64,000 bases of DNA from Nitrobacter hamburgensis X14 (GCF_000013885.1 NC_007964.1:1412001-1476000); one strand, 5' to 3'. Positions 52,059 through 61,872 are shown, counted from the first letter of the stretch. The notes: generated from the letters alone by a model not told the origin. Translations and numbers: made by a program.

Positions 52059-53528
52059 ATGTTCGATTTTGACGGCTTGTCGAATGCGTTTTCCTGCCAG
52101 ACGGTGCTCTGCGTCGGCGACCTGATGCTCGACGAGTTCGTGTACGGCGAGATTTCGCGGATTTCGCCGGAGGCCCCGGCGCCGGTCATCGCGGTTCAAC
52201 GCAGCGAAATCAATGTCGGCGGCGCCGGCAACGTCGCGCGTAACATCGCTGCGCTCGGTGCGCGCTGCATCTTTGTCGGATTGGCGGGCGAGGATGAGGC
52301 GGGCGTCAGGCTGCGCACCACGCTCTCGCGCGAAGGCCTGATCGAGCCGCTTTTGATTTCGGACCCGGCACGGCCGACGACGCGCAAGGTGCGTTTCGTT
52401 TCGGATCATTTCTCGACCCACATGCTGCGCGCCGATTGGGAAACGCCCGCTCCGGCGTCCGGGGTGGTGGAGCAGGCCTTGATCGATGCCATTCTGCCGC
52501 AACTGCCGCGCGCGGACATCGTCTTGTTGTCCGACTATGCCAAGGGGGTGTTGACGGCGCGGGTGATCCGCGACGTCATCGATGCCGCCCGCGGGCTCGG
52601 CAAGCGTGTGATCGTCGATCCGAAGAGCGCCAATTTCGGTATCTATAGCGGCGCGACGCTGCTCACGCCGAACCGCAAGGAGTTTGCGGACGCGACCCGT
52701 AGCCGCGCCGACGACCAGGCGAGCATTGCGGCGGCGGCTCGCGAGGTGATGCGGCTCGTCGACGGCGAAGCCTTGCTGGTGACGCAAAGCGAGCACGGCA
52801 TGACGCTGGTGCCGCGTGAGGGCGAGGTCATTCACGTTCCCGCGCACACCGTCAAGGTTCGCGACGTGACGGGCGCCGGCGACACCGTCGTCGCCACGCT
52901 CGCGGTTTCGCTCGCAGCGGGCGCCGATTGGGAGACCGCGTTGCGGACGGCGAGCGCCGCCGCGGCGGTCGCGGTCGGCAAGAGCGGCACGGCGGTCGTC
53001 ACGCTCGCAGAATTGCGCCGCAAGATCCTGCCGCCAGCCTTTCTCGCCGCCGAGGAGAAAATCGCGCAATCGACGGACGATCTCGACCAACGCCTGTCGG
53101 CATGGCGTGAGCAAGGTTTGCGGATCGGTTTTACCAACGGCTGCTTCGATATCCTGCATCCCGGGCACGTCAAGGTGCTGACCGGAGCGCGTGCCGCTTG
53201 CGACCGGCTGGTTGTCGGATTGAACAGCGATGCGTCCGTGACCCGGCTGAAAGGCGAGGGCCGCCCGATCCAGGATGAGCGGGCGCGGGCAGAGGTTCTG
53301 GCCGCGCTCGAGGCTGTCGATCTCGTGGTGATTTTCGAGGAAGACACGCCGATGAACCTGATCGAGCGGATTCAGCCGAACGTGCTGGTCAAAGGCGGGG
53401 ATTATTCTCTTGAGCAGGTCGTCGGTCAGGAGCTAGTTACTGCACGAGGTGGCGAGGTCGTGTTGATCGATATTCTGCGGGGCTTCAGCACCACGTCGCT
53501 GGTGAAGCGCGCCGGAGGCCGGGCATGA
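52059..53528 (+). CDS. hldE: bifunctional heptose 7-phosphate kinase / 1-phosphate adenylyltransferase
   Basis: A 489-residue two-domain enzyme of the ADP-heptose pathway. The ribokinase-like domain (residues 1 to about 325) has GDLMLDEFVYG, VGGAGNVARNIAALG and the phosphate-binding DVTGAGDTVVATLA (about 270-283). The nucleotidyltransferase domain starts at GFTNGCFDILHPGHVKVL (about 357-374), with VLVKGGDYSLEQVVGQELV near the end. ATG at 52059 is chosen over the TTG just before it. Both catalytic domains are intact. Confidence 0.95.
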   Translation: MFDFDGLSNAFSCQTVLCVGDLMLDEFVYGEISRISPEAPAPVIAVQRSEINVGGAGNVARNIAALGARCIFVGLAGEDEAGVRLRTTLSREGLIEPLLISDPARPTTRKVRFVSDHFSTHMLRADWETPAPASGVVEQALIDAILPQLPRADIVLLSDYAKGVLTARVIRDVIDAARGLGKRVIVDPKSANFGIYSGATLLTPNRKEFADATRSRADDQASIAAAAREVMRLVDGEALLVTQSEHGMTLVPREGEVIHVPAHTVKVRDVTGAGDTVVATLAVSLAAGADWETALRTASAAAAVAVGKSGTAVVTLAELRRKILPPAFLAAEEKIAQSTDDLDQRLSAWREQGLRIGFTNGCFDILHPGHVKVLTGARAACDRLVVGLNSDASVTRLKGEGRPIQDERARAEVLAALEAVDLVVIFEEDTPMNLIERIQPNVLVKGGDYSLEQVVGQELVTARGGEVVLIDILRGFSTTSLVKRAGGRA

Positions 53529-53592
53529 GAGCCGCCTTGTTCGGGAGCGACCGAACCGTTTCCAATTCTTGTACTGTCTGGACGATCGCTTG

Positions 53593-55521
53593 ATGAATCC
53601 GCGTCGTAAGTTTACCTCCCGAAATGCTCTGATCGCGCTGCATGACCTGATAACGGTCGTGGTGGCGCTGCTCGTGAGCTGTTACTTCCGTTTTGACGAT
53701 CATGATCTTGCCGTGCGCTTGCCGTTGCTTTTGCAGGCGCTGCCTTATTTCCTCGTCATCAGCTCCGTTGTCTTTTATGTCTTTAACCTGACGACGACAA
53801 AATGGCGGTTCATTTCTCTTGTCGACGCTCTCAACATCGTCAAGGCCTCCTCGCTTCTGACGTTTGTCATTCTTGTCTTCGACTATATCATCATCGCGCC
53901 CAATCTCTATGGCACGTTCTTTCTCGGACGGAAGACGATCATACTTTACTGGTTGTTGCAGATATTTCTACTCGCGGCCACACGCTTTACCTACCGATAT
54001 TTCCGCTACAAGCGAACCCTGGTTCACGTAAAGGCCGACGACGCGACTCCGGCGATCGTCGTCGGTCGCGCCGCCGATGCCGAAATTCTGTTCCGCTCGG
54101 TCGAAAGCGGGGCGGTCAAGCGATTGCGGCCGGTCGGCCTGCTGTCGCCGTCGCCCGCCGACATCGGCCAGACGATACGTGGCGTTTCAGTTCTGGGCGG
54201 AGTGGACGAGCTCGAGGAGGTGATAGCGGATTTTGCCGCGCGGCAGGGGCCGATCAAGCGCATCATCATGACGCCATCCGCATTCGAGTCCGATGCCCAA
54301 CCGGAGACCGTTCTCGCACGCGGCCGCAAACTGGGCCTCAAGGTAAGCCGGTTGCCGTCGCTCGGCGAGGGAGGCGAGATTCCGCGCCTGACACCGGTTG
54401 CCGTTGAAGATCTTCTGCTTCGCCCAAGCCGTACCATCGACTATGAGCGGCTCGAAGGGCTGGTCAAGAACAAGTCGATTGTCGTGACCGGCGGTGGCGG
54501 ATCGATCGGATCCGAAATCTGCAAGCGTATCGTGACGTTCGGTGCGAGCCGGCTGCTGATCATCGAAAACTCCGAACCCGCACTTTACGCGATCGTGGAA
54601 ACACTGGGCGACAGAAGTCGGACCGCTGTCGTCGAAGGCCGCATCGCCGACATTCGCGACCGCGAGCGGCTGATGCGCTTGATGGACGAATTCAAGCCAG
54701 ACATCGTCTTTCATACGGCTGCGCTCAAGCATGTGCCCATTCTAGAACGAGACTGGAGCGAGGGCGTCAAGACCAACATTTTCGGGTCGATCAATGTCGC
54801 CGATGCGGCGCTGGCGTCGGGTGCCGAAGCCATGGTGATGGTCTCCACCGACAAGGCGATAGAACCGGTGTCGATGCTCGGGTTGACCAAACGATTTGCC
54901 GAGATGTACTGCCAAGCGCTCGATCGCGAACTGGCGCAGCGCACCGAGGGCAAGATTCCGATGCGGCTGATTTCGGTTCGCTTCGGCAATGTGCTGGCGT
55001 CGAATGGATCGGTGGTGCCGAAGTTCAAGGCGCAGATCGAAGCCGGCGGTCCGGTGACCGTCACCCATCCGGATATGGTGCGCTACTTTATGACGATTCG
55101 CGAAGCCTGCGATCTCGTCATCACCGCGGCCAGCCATGCAGCGATGCCGGAACGACATGATGTATCGGTGTATGTCCTGAACATGGGCCAGCCGGTGAAG
55201 ATCGTCGATCTTGCCGAACGCATGATCAGCCTGTCCGGCCTGCAGCCCCATCAAGACATCGAGATCGTCTTCACCGGCGTGCGGCCGGGCGAACGGTTGA
55301 ATGAAATCCTGTTTGCGAGCGAGGAGCCGACGATCGACATCGGCTTGCCGGGGATTTTGGCGGCGAAGCCGAACGAGCCGCCGATAGACATGCTGCACAA
55401 GTGGATCATGGTCCTGACGGCAGCCGTCGCCAACGAGGACAAGTCGACGATCCGCTCGGTCCTGAAAGATGCCGTGCCGGAATTCGGGGCACCCGCCGGA
55501 CAGACATCGCCTCTCGCCTGA
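53593..55521 (+). CDS. membrane-bound nucleotide-sugar 4,6-dehydratase (WbpM/FlaA1 type)
   Basis: A 642-residue protein with four N-terminal transmembrane helices (first 120 residues), a CoA-binding-like domain, and a C-terminal dehydratase. IVVTGGGGSIGSEICKRI (about 297-314) binds NAD. The catalytic segment STDKAIEPVSMLGLTK has Met where most SDR enzymes have Tyr, as in WbpM-like UDP-GlcNAc C6 dehydratases. Such enzymes make 4-keto-6-deoxy sugars for O-antigen or capsule. ATG at 53593 is selected; a TTG at 53569 has less support. Confidence 0.88.
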   Translation: MNPRRKFTSRNALIALHDLITVVVALLVSCYFRFDDHDLAVRLPLLLQALPYFLVISSVVFYVFNLTTTKWRFISLVDALNIVKASSLLTFVILVFDYIIIAPNLYGTFFLGRKTIILYWLLQIFLLAATRFTYRYFRYKRTLVHVKADDATPAIVVGRAADAEILFRSVESGAVKRLRPVGLLSPSPADIGQTIRGVSVLGGVDELEEVIADFAARQGPIKRIIMTPSAFESDAQPETVLARGRKLGLKVSRLPSLGEGGEIPRLTPVAVEDLLLRPSRTIDYERLEGLVKNKSIVVTGGGGSIGSEICKRIVTFGASRLLIIENSEPALYAIVETLGDRSRTAVVEGRIADIRDRERLMRLMDEFKPDIVFHTAALKHVPILERDWSEGVKTNIFGSINVADAALASGAEAMVMVSTDKAIEPVSMLGLTKRFAEMYCQALDRELAQRTEGKIPMRLISVRFGNVLASNGSVVPKFKAQIEAGGPVTVTHPDMVRYFMTIREACDLVITAASHAAMPERHDVSVYVLNMGQPVKIVDLAERMISLSGLQPHQDIEIVFTGVRPGERLNEILFASEEPTIDIGLPGILAAKPNEPPIDMLHKWIMVLTAAVANEDKSTIRSVLKDAVPEFGAPAGQTSPLA

Positions 55522-55564
55522 TACTGTCGCGCGAACAGACTTGCGCGCGAACAGGCTTGCGTCG

Positions 55565-56617
55565 CTATTTTGTGAGTTCGATCGAAGCCGGTCCCTTCTC
55601 GGCCCTCTCGACGCTGAAGATCCAGACAAGCCCGCCGAGCGCGCCGACGACAAAAAACACCGCGCCGTACAACAGCGCGACATTGATGCCTTCGCTGGTC
55701 GCTAGTCCGGCGTATCCGAAAGCCAGGGCCATGGAGGCCTCGCGCACGCCCCAGCCGGCTATCGAGATAGGCAGCATCGTAATCAGCATGACCGGTGGAA
55801 CAAGCAGAAAGATCTCGCTGAACAGGATCGGCGCGGCGATCGCCCTCACGACGCACCACGCGACCACGACGGCGAGGATATGGATGAGCAGCGACAGAGA
55901 CGCAATCTTCCACCAGCGCTCGCGATTGAAGATGGCATGGTTGGTGATAACCGAGCAGGTGCGAAGATGCTTCACGGCCCGGATATTGCTGAGCCAGGGC
56001 CAATGCAATCTGCCGAGAAGCAGGAATCCTCCGGCGGCGGCCAGCGCGGCAAAATCGACGAACAGCAGCGCAAGCCGGCCCTGAGGATCGCCGATCAGCC
56101 GATAACTCCATGGCAGACTCGCGACGATCAGCACGGCGAGCGCAGTCAGGCCGATCGCGCGGTCGACGAAGATCGAATAGGCCGCTGCCCGCCAACCGGA
56201 CGGGCCGCGTCCGACCAGCCAGAGCCGCATGGCGTCGCCGCCGATGGACGAAGGCAGGGTCTGGTTGAAGAACGAGCCGATCATGCAATAGCGCACCGCC
56301 AGCGCGACCGAGAGAGGCGCACCGCAGTCGGCGCTGATTTCCCGCCAGCGCAGGGCGCTGACAAGAACCTGCAACAACGTCACGGCCACGGCGAGAGCGA
56401 TCCAGCCAACGCTGGTGAAACCGAGGCGCGAGACGAGGTCGGAGACATCGACCTTGCGGAGCGCAAGGTAGAGCAGCGCAGCCGAGACCAGTATTTTTGC
56501 CGTTGAAAGCAGGATCTGGCGCATTGCGCTTGTGTGTGCCGAGGTTAAGTTGGCCGTCGGGATCTTCGGGACGACAATCAGTGGGCCCGGTTGCCTTGGT
56601 ATGGTTTTGGACGGCAT
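55565..56617 (-). CDS. YbhN-like flippase-type membrane protein
   Basis: A 350-residue protein with about eight transmembrane helices, of the lysylphosphatidylglycerol-synthase-TM/UPF0104 family. The core reads ILVSAALLYLALRKVDVSDL, FNQTLPSSIGGDAMRLWLVG (family motif) and PISIAGWGVREASMALAFGY. Members are implicated in lipid or polyprenyl-linked transport, not proven here. The start is uncertain: ATG at 56617 or 56524 (MRQILLSTAKI); neither has a good ribosome site. It is divergent to the epimerase gene. Confidence 0.78.
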   Translation of the reverse strand: MPSKTIPRQPGPLIVVPKIPTANLTSAHTSAMRQILLSTAKILVSAALLYLALRKVDVSDLVSRLGFTSVGWIALAVAVTLLQVLVSALRWREISADCGAPLSVALAVRYCMIGSFFNQTLPSSIGGDAMRLWLVGRGPSGWRAAAYSIFVDRAIGLTALAVLIVASLPWSYRLIGDPQGRLALLFVDFAALAAAGGFLLLGRLHWPWLSNIRAVKHLRTCSVITNHAIFNRERWWKIASLSLLIHILAVVVAWCVVRAIAAPILFSEIFLLVPPVMLITMLPISIAGWGVREASMALAFGYAGLATSEGINVALLYGAVFFVVGALGGLVWIFSVERAEKGPASIELTK

Positions 56618-56711
56618 CTGGCAATAGTCGCCCGGCCGAGCATGGCGATCCCTTCGAGGCCATGGGTAACAAAATATCGTATGTCGCGACCTGCACACCC
56701 TGAGGAGTGAA

Positions 56712-57731
56712 ATGTCGGATTACCCGATACTGGTCACCGGCGCGGCGGGCTTCATCGGATTTCACGTCGCTGGCCGGCTCCTGAAGGAGGGCCGCCGGGT
56801 TGTCGGCATCGACAGTCTCAACGATTATTACGATCCCGCGCTCAAGGACGGCCGGCTCGAAATCCTGCGCAAGGATTCGCGATTCCGTTTCGTCAAGGCC
56901 GATCTTGCCGATCGCGCGGCGACGGCCGCCCTGTTTGCTGAAAACCGCCGTTCGGTCGTGCTCCATCTCGCAGCCCAGGCGGGCGTGCGCTATTCATTGC
57001 AAAATCCGGACGCCTACGTCGATTCCAACCTCACGGCTTTTGCAAATGTCCTCGAAGGATGTCGGCACGCCGAGTGCCCTCACTTGCTGTTTGCTTCGTC
57101 GTCCTCTGTTTACGGTGCAAATACAAAACTTCCGTTTTCCGTCCGCGACAACGTCGACCACCCGATCAGCCTGTATGCGGCGACCAAGAAATCCAACGAA
57201 CTGATGGCGCATGCCTACAGTCACCTCTACCGCATTCCGATAACGGGACTGCGCTTCTTCACGGTCTACGGTCCGTGGTACCGGCCCGACATGGCGCTCT
57301 ACAAGTTCGCCGACGCGATCGTCGGGGGGCAGCCGATCAGGCTGTTCAATCACGGCGACATGCGGCGCGATTTCACCTACGTCGATGACGTCGTCGAAGC
57401 CGTTATCCGCCTGATCGATCATGTTCCGCGTGGCGAAGCGAACTGGTCGGGCGATGCGCCGGACCCCGGGACCAGTCCGGCGCCCTGGCGGATCTACAAT
57501 ATCGGCAACAACAAGCCGGCGGAGTTGATGAGCGTCGTCGCCTTCCTTGAGAAGGCGCTGGGGCGGACCGCGCAAAAGGAAATGCTGCCGATGCAGCCCG
57601 GCGACGTGCAGGCCACGTTCGCCGATATCGACGATCTCATCCGCGACGTGGGTTTCCGTCCCTCGACGCCGCTGGAAGACGGTATCCATCGTTTTGCAGC
57701 GTGGTATTGTCGTTATCATCGGGTCGGCTAG
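56712..57731 (+). CDS. NAD-dependent epimerase, UDP-glucuronate 4-epimerase type
   Basis: A 339-residue extended SDR. ILVTGAAGFIGFHVAGRLL binds NAD; SSSVYG and Y-AAT-K (about Y155, K159) are catalytic. GIDSLNDYYDPALKDGRL, TVYGPWYRPDMALYKFADAI and FNHGDMRRDFTYVDDVVEA are the features that separate UDP-glucuronate epimerases (LpsL/CapI) from GalE. The product UDP-galacturonate is a common LPS sugar in rhizobia. The substrate call is by family resemblance only. Confidence 0.88.
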   Translation: MSDYPILVTGAAGFIGFHVAGRLLKEGRRVVGIDSLNDYYDPALKDGRLEILRKDSRFRFVKADLADRAATAALFAENRRSVVLHLAAQAGVRYSLQNPDAYVDSNLTAFANVLEGCRHAECPHLLFASSSSVYGANTKLPFSVRDNVDHPISLYAATKKSNELMAHAYSHLYRIPITGLRFFTVYGPWYRPDMALYKFADAIVGGQPIRLFNHGDMRRDFTYVDDVVEAVIRLIDHVPRGEANWSGDAPDPGTSPAPWRIYNIGNNKPAELMSVVAFLEKALGRTAQKEMLPMQPGDVQATFADIDDLIRDVGFRPSTPLEDGIHRFAAWYCRYHRVG

Positions 57732-57920
57732 TGATCCGGCTCTAGGATTGCCTCATGACCCGATCCCGTCCCGTCCAGCGAACGTCTCAGTCCAAGCACG
57801 TCATGATCATAAGGTTTTGAGTATCCCTATGATCCGGGTTCGCATCAAGGTGGCTGCAAGGGATATGCGAACGTCGGAACCGACACGCTAATGGACAAAT
57901 CAACAAGTGGAGATTGTCTT

Positions 57921-59333
57921 GTGAGTGAGCGTATCATTCCGCTCGTCATGTGTGGCGGTGCTGGAACCCGGCTGTGGCCGGCCTCGCGCGAGGACCGCCC
58001 GAAGCAGTTTCTGCCGCTGTTCGGGCCGCGTTCGACGTTTCAGGATACGCTGAGGCGGGTTTCCGATCCCGCGCTGTTCGAGCGGCCGATCGTGGTCACC
58101 AACGCCGCCTACCGCTTCATGGTGCTTGAACAGCTCGCGGAGATCGGACTTGAAGCGGACATTCTGCTGGAGCCGGCACGGCGCGACTCCGGACCGGCGA
58201 TCGCCGCGGGAGCCGCCTTCGCGCAGATGCGTGACAACGCGGCCGTTGTTCTCGCGCTTGCGGCGGATCACGTGGTGCGCGACACGGATGCGTTCGTCTC
58301 CGCCTGCCGTCAGGGATTAGCTGCAGCGAATGCCGGCCGCATCGTGACCTTCGGCGTCAGGCCGGAGCGGGCGGCAACCGAATACGGCTATATCAGCCTG
58401 GGTGCGGCGGTTGCGGGCGAGGTGCGCGCGGTGGCGACGTTCGTCGAGAAGCCCGATTCGCAAACCGCCTCGGGCTACGTCGAGGCGGGGTATCTCTGGA
58501 ACAGCGGCAACTTCATGTTCCGTGCGGCGATGCTGCTCGATGAATACCGTAGCGTCGATCCCGAAAGCGTCCGGGCGGTGACCAATGCGGTGGCCCAGGC
58601 CGGCCGGGATCTCGGCTTTGTCACGCTCGACCCGGACGCCTTTTCGAAGGCGCGGGCGATTTCGATCGATTACGCGGTGATGGAAAAGACCGCGCATGCC
58701 GCCGTGGTTCCGGTCGATTGCGGCTGGTCGGACGTCGGATCGTGGCACGCGGTATGGGAGTTGTCGGACAAGGACGGTCAGGGCAATGCGGCGCAAGGGA
58801 CCGCAGTGTTCGAGGATTCCCGCAACTGCAATGTTTCGACCGACAAGGCGCTGGTCGCGCTGGAAGGCGTCGACGATCTCGTGGTGGTGGCGACGCAGGA
58901 TGCCGTGCTGGTTTCGCGCCAGAAGGACGCCAACGGGCTGAAACGCCTGGTCACAAAGTTGAAGGCGCTGGCGCCGCAGGTCACGGAAGAGCATCTCCGG
59001 GTCCATCGGCCCTGGGGCGCCTATCAGTCGATCGACAGGGGCGAGCGGCATCAGGTCAAGCACATCACGGTGACGGCCGGCGAGCGGTTGTCGCTGCAAA
59101 AACACCATCATCGCTCGGAGCACTGGGTCGTGGTCCGGGGCACCGCGAAGGTAACGGTCGATGACCTCGTCAAGACCGTGCACGAGAACGAATCGATCTA
59201 TATTCCGATCGGAGCCACCCATCGGCTGGAAAATCCCGGCAAGATTCCACTGGAACTGATCGAAGTGCAGACCGGCAGCTATCTTGGCGACGACGACATT
59301 ATCCGCATCGAGGATGACTATCGGCGAAGCTGA
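57921..59333 (+). CDS. manC: mannose-1-phosphate guanylyltransferase / mannose-6-phosphate isomerase
   Basis: A 470-residue bifunctional enzyme making GDP-mannose. The N-terminal pyrophosphorylase has MCGGAGTRLWPASREDRPKQ and FVEKPDSQTASGYVEAGYLW; the C-terminal cupin has RPWGAYQSIDRGERHQVKHI and QKHHHRSEHWVVVRGTAKVT, which is the type II isomerase domain. GTG at 57921 is selected because GGAG lies eight bases before it and homologues begin SERIIPLVMCGG; ATG at 57891 would add ten residues. It feeds O-antigen or exopolysaccharide synthesis. Confidence 0.92.
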   Translation: MSERIIPLVMCGGAGTRLWPASREDRPKQFLPLFGPRSTFQDTLRRVSDPALFERPIVVTNAAYRFMVLEQLAEIGLEADILLEPARRDSGPAIAAGAAFAQMRDNAAVVLALAADHVVRDTDAFVSACRQGLAAANAGRIVTFGVRPERAATEYGYISLGAAVAGEVRAVATFVEKPDSQTASGYVEAGYLWNSGNFMFRAAMLLDEYRSVDPESVRAVTNAVAQAGRDLGFVTLDPDAFSKARAISIDYAVMEKTAHAAVVPVDCGWSDVGSWHAVWELSDKDGQGNAAQGTAVFEDSRNCNVSTDKALVALEGVDDLVVVATQDAVLVSRQKDANGLKRLVTKLKALAPQVTEEHLRVHRPWGAYQSIDRGERHQVKHITVTAGERLSLQKHHHRSEHWVVVRGTAKVTVDDLVKTVHENESIYIPIGATHRLENPGKIPLELIEVQTGSYLGDDDIIRIEDDYRRS

Positions 59334-59666
59334 GCTTCGATGCGAGCGCCGAATCGGCTAATCTGTGGAAACATGGTCCAGACCCTGTTCCAGCGACGCT
59401 ATTAATCGTCGTACAAGTTTAAGCGTCATGTAATTCTTTGAATCAAAACGTGTTGGGATTGTTATTCCTCTAATCGCCACTGTTGTGAGGGCGTGCTAGG
59501 GAGAGCGCACGGTCGGGTTCGGGGGTGCTGAGAACGTTTTCTGGCTAAGTGGAATCCGGTTAGCCGAGAGAAAATGCTCTCGACCATAACTTGCGCGTAT
59601 TCTGATCGCAAAGCCGGTATCCAGTTTTGTGGAATACGCGCTAGCCAATCGATTTTGGGGTACCTG
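59334..59666. other. intergenic region before the Gfo/Idh gene
   Basis: No gene is present. The AT-rich part (59400-59480) may hold a promoter; the right side is a family 3 repeat. Confidence 0.45.
59536..59641 (+). repeat. dispersed intergenic repeat, family 3 (copy b)
   Basis: CTGGCTAAGTGGAATCCGGT, AAATGCTCTCGACCATAACT, TGCGCGTATTCTGATCGCAA and a final GGAATACGCGC correspond in order to the minus-strand copy at 13471-13581. The repeat lies 25 bases before the Gfo/Idh start. Confidence 0.75.
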
Positions 59667-60707
59667 ATGAGTTCGAAGCCATCTGCATTGAAGCCGCCTG
59701 CATTGAAGCCATCTGCAGTGAAGACTGCAGGGCCCGAGCGCTTGCTGCGCGTCGGTGTGATCGGGGCCGGCGTCATGGGCAGCAATCACGGCCGCGTGCT
59801 GGCCGGTCTTGCCGGCGTCAGGCTGGTCGGCATCGTTGACCCCCTGGCCGCGCATCGAGCCCGCGCGGCCGAGATGATCGGGTGCCGAACCTTCGAGACA
59901 TTCGATGAGCTGTTCGCGGCCGGCGTCGACGCTGTCACCATTGCCGCACCGACACACCTTCATTGTGAGCTCGCGCTGGCCTGCATTGCGCGCGGCGTTC
60001 ACGTTCTGGTCGAGAAGCCGATCGCCTCGACGGTCGAGGAGGGCCTCAGGATCGTCGCCGCGGCTCGGCAAGCCGGTCTGACCTTGATGGTCGGCCATGT
60101 CGAGCGCTTTAACCCTGCTGTCGCTGCCATCAAGCAGGCGATCAAGGGTGAGGACATTCTCTCGATCGCGATTACGCGGGTCGGTCCATTCCCGCCGCGC
60201 ATGTCGAATGTCGGCGTTGTGATCGACCTTGCCGTGCATGACATCGACCTGATCCGCTGGTTTACCGGATCCGAAATCATCGACGTGCAGCCCCAACTCT
60301 CCAGCGCCGTCGCCGAGCGGGAGGATATCGCGCTGCTTCAGTTCCGGACCGCGTCCGGCGTGCTCGCGCACATCAATACGAACTGGTTGACGCCCTTCAA
60401 GGCCCGCAACGTCACGGTCGCAACCCGTGGCAAATACGTGATGGGTGATCTGCTGACCCGCCAGGTGGCCGAATGCTTCGGTTTCCAACCGGACGGCAGT
60501 TACTCCATGCGCCACCTTCCGGTGGGCCACGACGAACCCCTGCGCGCCGAACTGATTGCGTTTGTCGATGCGGTGCGTTCGGGCAAAGATCCGGCGGTGA
60601 GTGGCGGCGAAGGCGTCGCCAGCCTCGAGATCGCGATCAAGTGCCTCGAAGCCCCGTCTTCCGTCGCGCCGCCGATGCGGCCAGCCGCGCGCCTCATCGC
60701 CGGCTGA
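59667..60707 (+). CDS. Gfo/Idh/MocA-family sugar dehydrogenase (WbpB-like)
   Basis: A 346-residue NAD(P)-dependent oxidoreductase. After a Pro/Lys/Ala-rich leader (KPSALKPPALKPSAVK, residues 4-19), the Rossmann motif is VGVIGAGVMGSNHGRVL; HVLVEKPIAS contains the catalytic EKP (about residues 116-118), and DLAVHDIDLIRWF has the active-site His. In polysaccharide loci such enzymes oxidise a UDP-sugar at C3 before a DegT-type transaminase acts, and that gene follows directly. Start: ATG at 59667; the frame upstream only translates a repeat. Confidence 0.85.
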   Translation: MSSKPSALKPPALKPSAVKTAGPERLLRVGVIGAGVMGSNHGRVLAGLAGVRLVGIVDPLAAHRARAAEMIGCRTFETFDELFAAGVDAVTIAAPTHLHCELALACIARGVHVLVEKPIASTVEEGLRIVAAARQAGLTLMVGHVERFNPAVAAIKQAIKGEDILSIAITRVGPFPPRMSNVGVVIDLAVHDIDLIRWFTGSEIIDVQPQLSSAVAEREDIALLQFRTASGVLAHINTNWLTPFKARNVTVATRGKYVMGDLLTRQVAECFGFQPDGSYSMRHLPVGHDEPLRAELIAFVDAVRSGKDPAVSGGEGVASLEIAIKCLEAPSSVAPPMRPAARLIAG

Positions 60708-60723
60708 TTGTTTAGAGGACTGA

Positions 60724-61872
60724 ATGCAGCAACACATGCCTGCTCGGGCGATTCCGTTCATCGACGTTGTCGAACAGCGCCGTCGTCTCGGCAAGCGTAT
60801 CGACGACGCCGTTGCTCGGGTGTTGACGCATTGCCAGTTCATCAACGGGCCGGAGGTAGCCCGTCTGGAGGCCGATCTCGCGGCTTTCAGCGGCGCGAAG
60901 CATGTGGTGGCCTGCGCCAGCGGCACGGATGCGCTGTTGATGGTGCTGCTGGCGAAAAATGTCGGTCCTGGCGACGCGGTGATCTGCCCGACATTCACAT
61001 TCTGCGCGACGGGTGAAGTCGTGGCGCTGCTCGGAGCCACGCCAGTATTTGTCGATGTCGATGAGACGACGTTCAATATCGACATCGCCTCGCTCAAAAG
61101 CGGCATTGCGGTCGCGAAAAAGCAGGGCCTCAAGCCCAAAGCCATCATTCCCGTCGACCTGTTCGGTCAGCCCGCCGATCACGATGCGATTGCGGCGGTG
61201 GCCGCGTCCGAGGGCATGTTCGTTCTGGATGACGCCGCACAGGGTTTTGGCGCGACCTACAAAGGGCGGCGGCTGGGTACGTTCGGCCTCGCGACCGCGA
61301 CCAGCTTCTTCCCCGCCAAGCCGCTCGGCTGCTATGGTGACGGTGGAGCGATCTTCACCGACGATGCTGAGCTGGCGGACACATTGCGCAGCGTCCGCGT
61401 GCACGGGCAAGGTTCCGACAAGTACGACAACGTGCGGCTGGGTCTCACGGGACGCATCGATACCGTGCAGGCGGCCATCCTGATCGAAAAGCTCAAGATA
61501 TTTCCCGATGAAATTGCGGCGCGGGACGCGGCCGCCAGGCGTTACAATGAAGGCCTTGGGCATGTTGCGATCGTGCCCCGCGTGGCGCCGGATTGCACGT
61601 CGGTATGGGCGCAATACACCATCCGGCCGCCGAACGGGGGTCGCAATGCGCTGGCATCGACGCTGAAGGCGCAGGGTATTCCGACCGCGATCTACTATCC
61701 GAGGTCGCTGCACCAACAGACCGCGTACCGGAATTTCCCGGTCGCGGCCGCCGGCCTGCCGGTCAGCGAAAAGCTCTCGACCGAGGTCATCAGCCTGGCG
61801 ATGCATGCCTATCTGGATGAATCGACTCAGGACCGGATCATCGAGGCTGTGCGCGCCGCGCTTCCGAACTGA
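60724..61872 (+). CDS. DegT/DnrJ/EryC1-family sugar aminotransferase (WbpE-like)
   Basis: A 382-residue PLP enzyme. IPFIDVVEQRRRLGKRIDDA, then GPEVARLEADLAAFSGAKHV and ACASGTDALLMVLLAKNVGP match the N-terminal region; DAAQGFGATYKGRRLGTFGL, then SFFPAKPLGCYGDGGA carries the Schiff-base Lys (K199). The C-terminal YYPRSLHQQTAYRNFP is also family-typical. It lies 16 bases after the Gfo/Idh gene; together they resemble WbpB/WbpE, which make UDP-3-amino-3-deoxy sugars. The acetyltransferase partner (WbpD) is not seen. Confidence 0.9.
   Translation: MQQHMPARAIPFIDVVEQRRRLGKRIDDAVARVLTHCQFINGPEVARLEADLAAFSGAKHVVACASGTDALLMVLLAKNVGPGDAVICPTFTFCATGEVVALLGATPVFVDVDETTFNIDIASLKSGIAVAKKQGLKPKAIIPVDLFGQPADHDAIAAVAASEGMFVLDDAAQGFGATYKGRRLGTFGLATATSFFPAKPLGCYGDGGAIFTDDAELADTLRSVRVHGQGSDKYDNVRLGLTGRIDTVQAAILIEKLKIFPDEIAARDAAARRYNEGLGHVAIVPRVAPDCTSVWAQYTIRPPNGGRNALASTLKAQGIPTAIYYPRSLHQQTAYRNFPVAAAGLPVSEKLSTEVISLAMHAYLDESTQDRIIEAVRAALPN

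Noticed and set aside
55251..56966. 571-codon minus-strand frame overlapping the WbpM-like gene, the YbhN-like gene and the epimerase
   Set aside because: Spans three genes of differing orientation; the YbhN-like frame in the same region has clear membrane topology.
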